From Parcubacteria bacterium OLB19 (GTDB taxonomy: Bacteria > Patescibacteriota > Minisyncoccia > Phycocordibacterales > UBA918), in contig JZEL01000014.1 of assembly GCA_001567365.1 (NCBI GenBank), positions 1 through 43,247 on the forward strand: a DNA stretch of 43,247 bases. The letters run 5' to 3'. The notes beneath the pieces were generated by a model. The model ran no database searches. It had not been told where the DNA came from and saw nothing but the letters and a program-made list of their open reading frames with translations. Shown here piece by piece: positions 26,334 through 33,684 of the stretch. Position numbers and translations under genes: made by a program. The number at the start of each line of letters is the position of its first letter. Position 1 is the first letter of the stretch.

Positions 26334-26951
26334 TTAGTAGCGGTTTCCTCTGTGTTTTGGACTTTTTTTAGCTTCACTTTTAATGGTTTTTGGTGCAGAT
26401 TGAGTTTTGCTTTGTCCGGTCACTCGTTCAAGGGTAATAGTAAATCCTTTAGGGCTTCTCTTGATTTCATCAGCTACTTTATATTCAGTTGGAATAATTT
26501 TTAGAAAACGATCCAATCTTTCCTTAAGAAAAGCTTCTTCCATGAATTTATAACGTCCCCACAAGAAAAGGTCGATTTTTACACGATGACCTTCCTCTAG
26601 CCATTCGGCTGTTCTTTTAGCTTTAAGTTGTTGGTCGTGTTCACCGGTGCCAATTTTTACTTGCACACTTTTAGTTTCGGTGACATGTGATTTGGCCTTA
26701 ACTTCACGCGCCTTTCGGCTGGTTTGGTAGCGATATTTACCAAAATCCATAATCTTAGCTACTGGAGGATTAGCGTTTGGTGAAATTTCAATTAAATCCA
26801 GACCATGTGATTCGGCTATTTTAAGTGCTTCCGACACGCTCAAAAGACCTAGGTTCTCACTTTCTGGTCCGATGACACGTAGTTGATCAGCTTTAATGGC
26901 GTGATTAATGCGAGTCTTGATTTGCTTTGGAATAATATTTTGTTTTGACAA
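26334..26951 (-). CDS. infC: Translation initiation factor IF-3, non-ATG start
   Basis: 205 residues. N-terminal domain with LRVIGPESENLGLLSVSEALK and PPVAKIMDFGKYRYQ, linker, then C-terminal domain VQVKIGTGEHDQQLKAKRTAEWL; a basic Ser/Lys tail follows. IF-3 checks the start codon and keeps subunits apart. The first in-frame ATG encodes residue 67, so the gene must start at a rare codon: TTG at 26951 or one of two adjacent ATT codons just downstream. E. coli infC also starts at a rare codon (AUU), the basis of its autoregulation. No SD is seen. Confidence 0.93.
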   Translation of the reverse strand: MSKQNIIPKQIKTRINHAIKADQLRVIGPESENLGLLSVSEALKIAESHGLDLIEISPNANPPVAKIMDFGKYRYQTSRKAREVKAKSHVTETKSVQVKIGTGEHDQQLKAKRTAEWLEEGHRVKIDLFLWGRYKFMEEAFLKERLDRFLKIIPTEYKVADEIKRSPKGFTITLERVTGQSKTQSAPKTIKSEAKKSPKHRGNRY

Positions 26952-27141
26952 GAAAATTTGGCTTATTGAATAAAATAATTTTTGAGATGTGCCTAGATTT
27001 ATTATGTGAAACCCCCAACATTAGGCAACTATTGGTAACAAAAATCTACCATAAAAACGTAATAAAGCAAATACTTTTTAACAGATTAAAAGCTTTTTTC
27101 TGGATAACTGTCAATTATTGATGGTTAACTGTACTTTTAAT

Positions 27142-27149
27142 GTTATAAT
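27142..27149 (+). promoter_or_regulatory. Extended -10 for the 221-residue gene
   Basis: TG-T-TATAAT (TATAAT at 27144-27149), 11 nt before the ATG at 27161, so the mRNA has almost no leader. No clear -35. The 210 nt between infC and this gene contains no other gene. Confidence 0.6.
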
Positions 27150-27160
27150 TCCAAGCAACG

Positions 27161-27826
27161 ATGCCTAGAATAAGTACAAAGGATACCGAAGACACACCAA
27201 AGCGTGCTCCACGCCGGCAAGTTGTGCGTAAAACTTCCACCAGAACCAGAAAGGCGGGAGTTGTTGCTAGTTCTAATACTGTGACGGAAGAGAGAGTTGA
27301 TGATGTGCCGACAAGAAAGGCGCCAGCTATTTCCTTGGAGCGTCGGGCTGGTTTTCGTCCGTCACGTAAGATGGTAGCTTTTGGTGGTGTGTTTGTGACT
27401 GTTTTAGCAACAGCAATTTGGATTGGTACTTCAGATAATGGTCAGATCAATGTGGCGTCAAAGATAGAAGAAAGAAATGCACAGATTGCTAATGGTGAAT
27501 TTACTAGTGACAATTCTTCTGGAACTAATGGAAATCAAATCATTCCAGTGCAAAGTGGCACACCGACCGTACCAAATGGTGGACTTAAAGGTAGAGGAGT
27601 TGGTTCTGCTAACGCTACTCAACAAGCCTCTGTAGTGACTGCTAGTACAACAGAAGCAACAGCTAGTAGCACCGAAGCCACTTCCACCGAGGCGGTAGGG
27701 GAAACTGAAACTCAAAATGAAACATCAACTGGTGATGTTAATACGGAGAATGAATCAAATAATCAAGAGGCTAATACCGAAAATAGTGGTGGTGAGGGGG
27801 TAAATTCTGATGCACCACAGAGTTGA
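27161..27826 (+). CDS. Single-pass membrane protein with Thr/Ser/Asn-rich tail
   Basis: No family recognised. 221 residues: a strongly basic cytoplasmic N-terminus (about 1-70, RAPRRQVVRKTSTRTRK), one membrane helix (about 71-87, MVAFGGVFVTVLATAIWI), then a low-complexity exported tail of Thr, Ser, Asn and Glu (TTEATASSTEATSTEA). Basic residues inside and acidic/polar outside fit the usual topology. The last 13 codons belong to the 53-bp direct repeat that recurs at the end of the next gene. Confidence 0.75.
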   Translation: MPRISTKDTEDTPKRAPRRQVVRKTSTRTRKAGVVASSNTVTEERVDDVPTRKAPAISLERRAGFRPSRKMVAFGGVFVTVLATAIWIGTSDNGQINVASKIEERNAQIANGEFTSDNSSGTNGNQIIPVQSGTPTVPNGGLKGRGVGSANATQQASVVTASTTEATASSTEATSTEAVGETETQNETSTGDVNTENESNNQEANTENSGGEGVNSDAPQS

Positions 27827-27840
27827 GTTAAAAGCCCCGA
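27788..27840 (+). repeat. 53-bp direct repeat, copy 1
   Basis: Identical to 29365-29417. In this copy it encodes GGEGVNSDAPQS and the stop, then enters the terminator. Confidence 0.95.
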
Positions 27841-27862
27841 AGGCGTAGCCTTCGGGGCTTTT
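27830..27862 (+). terminator. Terminator after the 221-residue gene
   Basis: AAAAGCCCCGAAGGC/GCCTTCGGGGCTTTT, perfect 15-bp stem with loop GTA. Confidence 0.92.
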
Positions 27863-27895
27863 GTTTAAAATCACCCTTTATTACACTGAACCACC

Positions 27896-29380
27896 ATGTT
27901 AAAATCCCCACATATGAACCACATAACCAATATCTTCACCATCTTCTTCTTCATCCTCACTCTCTTCACCCTCACCCCTAACACCACCAACGCTCAATCC
28001 TTCACCACCAACGACTTCATTACTACTTGGGACACTGAAAACACTGGTACCTCAGCTAATAACCAAATCACCATCCCTGGTACTGGAGCTGGGTACAGCT
28101 ACTCTATCTATTGGGAATCACTCTCTAGCTCTACTGCTACTGGTACTATTGCTACTTCTACTTCCGCTTCTCAGACCATTACTTTCCCTGAACCCGGAGA
28201 ATACAAGGTAGCTATTAAAGGTACCTATCCTCGTTTATTCTTCTTTAATAATGGAGATAAGCTCAAGATTCTTACGGTAGAACAATGGGGGAGTAATTTA
28301 TGGACTAGTATGGCGGGAGCGTTCTATGGTTGTGCTAACTTGACAGTGCCAGCGACGGATGCACCAGATTTGAGTGGAGTGACTGGTACTACACCATCTA
28401 TTTCTAGTATGTTTAGGGGAGCTACTTCCTTTAATCAATCTATTAACCACTGGGTGATAACGAGTAATATACGCGATTTGGGTTCAATGTTTCGTGATGC
28501 AACTTCCTTTAATCAACCATTGGATAATTGGAATATATCACATATAACTAATTTTAGTTATATGTTTGATGGTGCAACGTCCTTTAATCAAGACATAACC
28601 GGCTGGGATACTTCTAATGTTACAACAATGAGAAGTATGTTTAGCAACGCTACCGCCTTCGATCAAGATCTCTCTACTTGGGATGTCTCTAGTGCTACTC
28701 CAAGTTCTACCCCTGTATTTATGAACGGCCTCGAAAACATGTTCTTCAACGCCGGCCTCTCCCAATCCAACCTCGACTCCACCCTCACCGCCTGGTCTGG
28801 TCAATCCCTAAACCAGAACGTACCCTTCCACCTCGGCCTTAAAACATACAGTCAAACCGGTCAATCCGCTCTCAACGTTCTCCGTAATACATACAACTGG
28901 ACTATCACTGAACAATACCAAGCCACCTATGAAGAAGGTAATGGCTACACCTTAAGTGGTACCACCACCCAAACCCACGTTAGTCACGGTAGCACCACCA
29001 CCCCAGTCGAAGTCATCCCCGATGACAACTGTGTCTTTGAAGGTTGGAGTGATGATATCACCACTAACCCTAGAACCGACACCCTAACCGACAACCTCAC
29101 TGTCACCCCCATTGTCACCTGTCACACCAATTCCAGTGGTAGCAGTGCTAAAACCAGACACCAGAAACTATTAGAATACGGCAATACCGCTGAGGCGGAA
29201 GCTGTTAAAGATAAATGCCTCAATCCCACCAATTCTAATACCTCATCTTTAGAAACCGCTATTACTACCATTACCACCCTTGCTACCAATCCTGTTATTA
29301 CCAATAACCCACAAACTAGACAACAACTAATCTCTATATTGCAACAGTTAGTACAGATATTGGAGGTGGTGAGGGGGTAA
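27896..29380 (+). CDS. Secreted BspA/DUF285-repeat surface protein
   Basis: 494 residues. Signal peptide (about 1-34; hydrophobic IFTIFFFILTLFTL, cut near NAQS), then several DUF285-type repeats (about 160-290) with the pattern SMF..ATSFNQ.L..W, a B-repeat-like domain (about 345-410, FEGWSDDITTNPRTD) and a C-terminal helical tail LISILQQLVQILEVVRG. Such repeats occur in secreted adhesin-like proteins of many bacteria. Codon use is odd: the first 300 nt and about 28690-29160 are rich in C and poor in G, unlike neighbours. The stop lies in the second copy of the 53-bp repeat, read in another frame. An ATG at 27914 is an alternative start. Confidence 0.82.
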   Translation: MLKSPHMNHITNIFTIFFFILTLFTLTPNTTNAQSFTTNDFITTWDTENTGTSANNQITIPGTGAGYSYSIYWESLSSSTATGTIATSTSASQTITFPEPGEYKVAIKGTYPRLFFFNNGDKLKILTVEQWGSNLWTSMAGAFYGCANLTVPATDAPDLSGVTGTTPSISSMFRGATSFNQSINHWVITSNIRDLGSMFRDATSFNQPLDNWNISHITNFSYMFDGATSFNQDITGWDTSNVTTMRSMFSNATAFDQDLSTWDVSSATPSSTPVFMNGLENMFFNAGLSQSNLDSTLTAWSGQSLNQNVPFHLGLKTYSQTGQSALNVLRNTYNWTITEQYQATYEEGNGYTLSGTTTQTHVSHGSTTTPVEVIPDDNCVFEGWSDDITTNPRTDTLTDNLTVTPIVTCHTNSSGSSAKTRHQKLLEYGNTAEAEAVKDKCLNPTNSNTSSLETAITTITTLATNPVITNNPQTRQQLISILQQLVQILEVVRG

Positions 29381-29417
29381 ATTCTGATGCACCACAGAGT
29401 TGAGTTAAAAGCCCCGA
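29365..29417 (+). repeat. 53-bp direct repeat, copy 2
   Basis: Exact copy of 27788-27840, offset 1577 bp. Here it is read as EVVRG-stop in a shifted frame. Similarity continues through the terminator with one base lost in each arm. Confidence 0.95.
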
Positions 29418-29437
29418 GGCGTAGCTTCGGGGCTTTT
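29407..29437 (+). terminator. Terminator after the DUF285 gene
   Basis: AAAAGCCCCGAGGC pairs with GCTTCGGGGCTTTT (one G-T), loop GTA. A diverged copy of the terminator at 27830; the missing bases are paired ones, so the stem is kept. Confidence 0.88.
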
Positions 29438-29461
29438 AACTTCTTTACGCGGATTTTTAGC

Positions 29462-29490
29462 TTTAGTAAACTACATTTATCTGTTATAAT
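29462..29490 (+). promoter_or_regulatory. Promoter of gyrB
   Basis: TTTAGT (29462-29467), 17-nt spacer, TATAAT (29485-29490) with an extended TG one base before it. Confidence 0.6.
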
Positions 29491-29520
29491 CGGCGGATAT
29501 TTATTTAATGATAATTCGGC

Positions 29521-31629
29521 ATGACTGACAAAAAAGACAACAAAAAAAGTACCTATGACGCCTCATCTATTTCAGTTTTGGAAGGTTTGGAGCCGGTAAG
29601 AAAACGACCGGGAATGTATATTGGTACTACTGGTCCTGAAGGTCTTCATCATTTAATTTGGGAAGTATTCGATAACTCACGTGACGAAGCGATGGGTGGT
29701 TTTGCAAATCGTATTGAAGTGGCACTACTGCCGGGCGGATATGTTCGTGTGGTAGATAATGGTCGTGGTATTCCAGTTGATATTCATAAACAAACCGGTG
29801 TGTCAGCTCTTGAAACTATTCTTACTGTTCTTCATGCTGGAGGTAAGTTTGGTGGAGAAGGATCTGGATATAAAGTGTCTGGTGGTCTTCATGGTGTGGG
29901 TGTGTCGGTAATGAATGCCTTATCTTCTCATGTGATAGTAGAAGTACACCGTGATGGTGGGTATCATATGCAAGAGTATGCTATCGGTGTGCCTAAATAT
30001 AAAGTTAAAAAAATTGGTCCTTCTAAATTTAAAGGTACCATTGTAACTTTCCAAGCCGACGCTACTATTTTCCCTGAAACGGCTTATGATTTTAAGAAGA
30101 TTGTGAACCACTTGCGTCAACAAGCATATCTGGTAAAGGCGATGCAATTATCTGTAATTGACGCCAGATTAGTAGCAGGAGAGGAAGCTTCTGTTCATGC
30201 TTCTGAAGATAAGGGTGTGAAGAAATTTTTAGATGGCATTAAAGGCAAACAATATCTTTCCGATGAACATTTAGAAGTTCCTCATCAACATTTTTATTTC
30301 GAAGGTGGTTTGCGTTCATTGGTGGCCTTTAACAACCACTACCAAACTCCAGTCCATAAAAATATTTTCTACATTGAAAAGAATGATGTCGATAGTGCGG
30401 TTTTGTCGGTAGAAGTTGCTCTACAATACGTTGATGATATTTCTGCTCGTATCTCTGCTTTTGCTAACAATATTTACAACCCAGAACACGGAACTCATGT
30501 AACAGGTTTTAAGACTGCGCTAACTCGTACATTAAATAACTACGCTAAGAAAAACAATTTTTTCTCAGCTAAAGAAAAAGACCCTAGTTTTACTGGTGAT
30601 GATGTACTTGAAGGTATTACTGCGGTGGTTTCAGTAAAGATGCCGGAAATTCAGTTTGAAGGACAAACTAAAGCTAAGCTAGGATCAGTTGAAGCTCGTG
30701 GTGCGGTAGAATCAGTTTTTGGTGAGGCTTTTGCGACTTTCTTAGAGGAAAATCCCGATGATGCCAAGGCGATTATCAATAAAGTGATTATCGCAGTGAA
30801 GGCCCGTAAAGCTGCAAAAGCAGCGAAGGATAGTGTGCTTAGAAAAGGTGCTTTGGAAGGCATGTCGCTACCAGGTAAGTTGGCTGATTGTCAAAGCAAA
30901 AAAGCCGAAGATTCAGAGCTTTTCATTGTAGAGGGAGACTCGGCGGGAGGTTCAGCTAAGATGGGACGAGATAGAAAGACTCAAGCTATTTTAGCTCTCC
31001 GAGGCAAGATTCTTAATGTTGAAAGAGCTCGTATCGACAAAATGTTGGCTTCCGAACAGATTAAAAATGTGGTGATTGCACTTGGTACGGCTATCGGTGA
31101 TGTGTTTGATATTACACGTCTTCGTTATCACAAGATCATCATCGCTACTGACGCTGATGTTGACGGGGCACATATTCGAACGTTGCTTTTGACTTTGTTC
31201 TATCGCTATTTCCGGCCTTTAGTGGATGGTGGATTTATCTATATCGCTCAACCACCGCTCTATAAAATTCAACGAGGTAAAGAGACACATTATGCATTTG
31301 ATGATGCGGAAAAGTTCAGGATTTTAAATGATATGGGCGTGAGCACAGCTGAAGAGGAGACGGTAGAAGAAGAAAATAACGAGGAGGAAACAGAAACCGC
31401 TAAGAAATCAACTAAGGTAAGAATTCAGCGCTATAAAGGTTTGGGTGAAATGAATGCGGAAGAATTATGGGAAACCACTATGAATCCAGAAAATCGTATC
31501 TTAAAACAGGTAACGGTTGAAGATGGATTGATGGCAGATAAGGTGTTTGATATTTTGATGGGTACCGATGTACCAAGTCGAAAGTCCTTCATTCAGTCCA
31601 ATGCTAAGATGGCTAATCTCGATATTTAG
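29521..31629 (+). CDS. gyrB: DNA gyrase subunit B
   Basis: ATPase subunit of type II topoisomerase, 702 residues. GHKL motifs: EVFDNSRDEAMGG, VVDNGRGIPV, GLHGVGVSVMNALS; Toprim region with VEGDSAGGSAKMGRDRKTQAIL and ATDADVDGAHIRTLL; C-terminal QRYKGLGEMNAEELWETTMNP. An acidic insert (about 615-640, many Glu) lies before QRYKGLGEM. ParE is the alternative, but the motifs fit GyrB; gyrA is not in the window. Confidence 0.93.
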   Translation: MTDKKDNKKSTYDASSISVLEGLEPVRKRPGMYIGTTGPEGLHHLIWEVFDNSRDEAMGGFANRIEVALLPGGYVRVVDNGRGIPVDIHKQTGVSALETILTVLHAGGKFGGEGSGYKVSGGLHGVGVSVMNALSSHVIVEVHRDGGYHMQEYAIGVPKYKVKKIGPSKFKGTIVTFQADATIFPETAYDFKKIVNHLRQQAYLVKAMQLSVIDARLVAGEEASVHASEDKGVKKFLDGIKGKQYLSDEHLEVPHQHFYFEGGLRSLVAFNNHYQTPVHKNIFYIEKNDVDSAVLSVEVALQYVDDISARISAFANNIYNPEHGTHVTGFKTALTRTLNNYAKKNNFFSAKEKDPSFTGDDVLEGITAVVSVKMPEIQFEGQTKAKLGSVEARGAVESVFGEAFATFLEENPDDAKAIINKVIIAVKARKAAKAAKDSVLRKGALEGMSLPGKLADCQSKKAEDSELFIVEGDSAGGSAKMGRDRKTQAILALRGKILNVERARIDKMLASEQIKNVVIALGTAIGDVFDITRLRYHKIIIATDADVDGAHIRTLLLTLFYRYFRPLVDGGFIYIAQPPLYKIQRGKETHYAFDDAEKFRILNDMGVSTAEEETVEEENNEEETETAKKSTKVRIQRYKGLGEMNAEELWETTMNPENRILKQVTVEDGLMADKVFDILMGTDVPSRKSFIQSNAKMANLDI

Positions 31630-31634
31630 TTTTT

Positions 31635-31698
31635 GTGGTGCAATAAATATAAAAAGCCGGCGCTTTGGCGCCGGGCTTTTTTATATTTATTGCACCAC
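31635..31698. terminator. Long (about 30-bp) hairpin after gyrB
   Basis: GTGGTGCAATAAATAT..GCCGGCGC pairs with GGCGCCGGGC..ATATTTATTGCACCAC, two single-base bulges only. It separates gyrB from the convergent gene at 31760. Confidence 0.92.
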
Positions 31699-31759
31699 CA
31701 CTGTCTGTTCTAAAATATTATTGCCTTTATTTTTATCTCTGTCCGTTTTGATTTCCACT

Positions 31760-32695
31760 TTAATTTTTTTGTAAATCAGTGTCTTTGATAGCAGGGAACG
31801 AAAGAGTGATTGTCGCTCTTTCATTTGGTTTTAGTGGGGATTGTGTATTTGAGGTAAAGTCTACATCACCAGGTAGTTTGGCAGAAAAAGTCCAAGTCTC
31901 GGAGGTTCTGGTACCAATGTTGTGTACGACAAACTGCACTGCTCCTTCCTTATTTTTGGTTATAGAATTTGTTTTTACAAACACGCCAGCGTTGTTTTTG
32001 GTACCAATCAGCAAGTTACTCAAGAGTAGGTCAGTGAAGCCGTTTGGGTTAGAAACTGGTATTTCATAGGTGTAAATGATTTCCGGAGTAGATGGTTTTG
32101 GTATGGTTGGTTTTGTACTGGTGGCAATGGGTTTCTTGATTTCTTCAGGTATATTCTCCTTTTCTTCATCAATCTTTACGATGTTACTGTTAGTAATAGA
32201 GACGGTTTTGCTTACATTGGTGTCTGGGGTTGTTTCATTTTTTCTAATATAGGCAATATTGAATTCTGCTTCAACAAAAGGAGATTTAGTAGAATCTATT
32301 TTCAACTCTATGTGATCAATTAGACCCAGATCGTGCGGTTGATTACAAGCTAGACTGGTAAAGTCTTTGTCTTTGGTTTTGAGATCAATAGCTACTCCGT
32401 CAGCACAAGTATAGCTAAAGGTAAAAGAACCAGTTTTTACCTCTTTGTTCCACCAGACCACCAACGTTTCACCGCTTTTTATAGTAGAGCTGTCGGTCAT
32501 AATCTTTAAGTCCTTATTAGCGTTATAGTTATAAACAGTATCAGCTAGAGAAGCTAATGAACTGATGGCGCTAGGGAAGAGTTTTACCACCTGCGTTGCT
32601 GACCAAACTAAAATCAATAATACAACGATCAAACTAATAAAACCGAATATCTTGTTTTGTTTAGGGTTGCTGTTTTGTCCATTTTCCGTATTCAT
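31760..32695 (-). CDS. Exported membrane-anchored protein, CARDB-like end
   Basis: 311 residues; function unknown. Polar N-terminus, one membrane helix (about 16-37, IFGFISLIVVLLILVWSA), an exported domain with two Cys, a Pro/Thr/Lys linker (KKPIATSTKPTIPKPSTPE), and a C-terminal beta domain with VVHNIGTRTSETWTFSAKLPG and SPLKPNERATITLSF, the pattern of CARDB-type Ig-like adhesion domains. Divergent from the sortase gene, with which it shares a promoter region of two inverted TTGACA boxes. Confidence 0.75.
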   Translation of the reverse strand: MNTENGQNSNPKQNKIFGFISLIVVLLILVWSATQVVKLFPSAISSLASLADTVYNYNANKDLKIMTDSSTIKSGETLVVWWNKEVKTGSFTFSYTCADGVAIDLKTKDKDFTSLACNQPHDLGLIDHIELKIDSTKSPFVEAEFNIAYIRKNETTPDTNVSKTVSITNSNIVKIDEEKENIPEEIKKPIATSTKPTIPKPSTPEIIYTYEIPVSNPNGFTDLLLSNLLIGTKNNAGVFVKTNSITKNKEGAVQFVVHNIGTRTSETWTFSAKLPGDVDFTSNTQSPLKPNERATITLSFPAIKDTDLQKN

Positions 32696-32748
32696 AATAA
32701 CGAAACGCTACTACTATTAAAAACCTTTGTCAATAGAACATTTTTAAA

Positions 32749-32777
32749 TTGACAATGACTATATATTATGTTATTAT
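32749..32777 (+). promoter_or_regulatory. Promoter of the sortase gene
   Basis: TTGACA (32749-32754), 17-nt spacer, TATTAT (32772-32777). It covers the ATG at 32768 and so rules that start out. Confidence 0.8.
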
Positions 32778-32791
32778 GTAAAGGTGATTAT

Positions 32792-33454
32792 ATGAATAAT
32801 TTCGAGTCGACAAAAATCTCAAGAGAAGTGAGGCTAAAGTTTGCTTTGGTCTCAGTTTTTGTGTTTTTGGTTAGTTATTCGCTTTTGGCTTATTTTGATT
32901 TTTTACCTGAACCAGTCGAAAATGAGGTTGAAAATACTGTTTCTGAAATTAAAGAAGCTATGGAAATAGTTTCTACAGAGCCTGTTGTGGCTACTTCAAC
33001 AGAAGAGGAAGTTGGTCAATTGCCAGAAAAAATCACCTTCAATTCTCTCAATCGTTCAGTTGCAATCCTTAATCCAACTTCAAAATCTATTCAAGATCTC
33101 GATAATGCCTTGCTTAGTGGGGTAGTTAGACATCCTGATTCTGCTATTTTGGGTCAATCTGGCACTGTTTTTATTTTGGGTCATTCTAGTTATCTACCAA
33201 AGGTAATAAATCCAAATTTCCAAGCCTTTAATGGTATTCAAAATCTAAAATGGGGAGATACAATCCGTCTCGAGTCTGAATCAAAAGTTTATGTATATAG
33301 AGTAGATAAGGTTTATAAAGCGCGTGCTACCGATACTACTGTGCCAATTGCTGGGGAAGAAAAACGACTGGTTTTAGCGACATGTAACAGCTTTGGTTCG
33401 GTTGATGATCGGTATATTGTCGAAGCGGATTTAATTGAGGTCAGAGCTTTGTAA
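32792..33454 (+). CDS. Sortase family transpeptidase
   Basis: 220 residues from ATG 32792, which has AAGGTG 5-6 nt upstream and lies downstream of the promoter. N-terminal membrane anchor (about 18-36), a Glu/Thr-rich stalk, then the sortase beta-barrel. Catalytic triad: His in FILGHSSYL (about H131), Cys in LATCNSFG (about C198), Arg in DDRYIVEA (about R207). Sortases cut LPxTG-like motifs and join the Thr to a cell-surface amine. The next gene has a VPYTG motif and is the evident substrate. The class cannot be fixed; short, class D/E-like. Confidence 0.93.
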   Translation: MNNFESTKISREVRLKFALVSVFVFLVSYSLLAYFDFLPEPVENEVENTVSEIKEAMEIVSTEPVVATSTEEEVGQLPEKITFNSLNRSVAILNPTSKSIQDLDNALLSGVVRHPDSAILGQSGTVFILGHSSYLPKVINPNFQAFNGIQNLKWGDTIRLESESKVYVYRVDKVYKARATDTTVPIAGEEKRLVLATCNSFGSVDDRYIVEADLIEVRAL

Positions 33455-33461
33455 GACTAGG

Positions 33462-33490
33462 TTGACAAAACCATAAAAATCAATTATAGT
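33462..33490 (+). promoter_or_regulatory. Promoter of the 759-residue surface protein
   Basis: TTGACA (33462-33467), 17-nt spacer, TATAGT (33485-33490). One of the best promoters in the window. The leader to the ATG is about 190 nt, T-rich, with one hairpin (ACTCTT/AAGAGT near 33618-33635); an RNA control element is possible but not shown. Confidence 0.82.
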
Positions 33491-33684
33491 AGGAGTAATT
33501 CGCTTGTTCTAACTTTTTTTTTTATTTTTCTAACTTTTTCCGTTAATTATAACTAATTTTTGGATATTTAGAATGTGATTATTGTTGTTCTTTTTTGGTG
33601 CGGTTTGTGATTTTGATTACTCTTGCGTGCAAAGAGTGTAGGTAAGAGTATAGAATTTATAAATCTCTTTATTATTTTTAAAAT

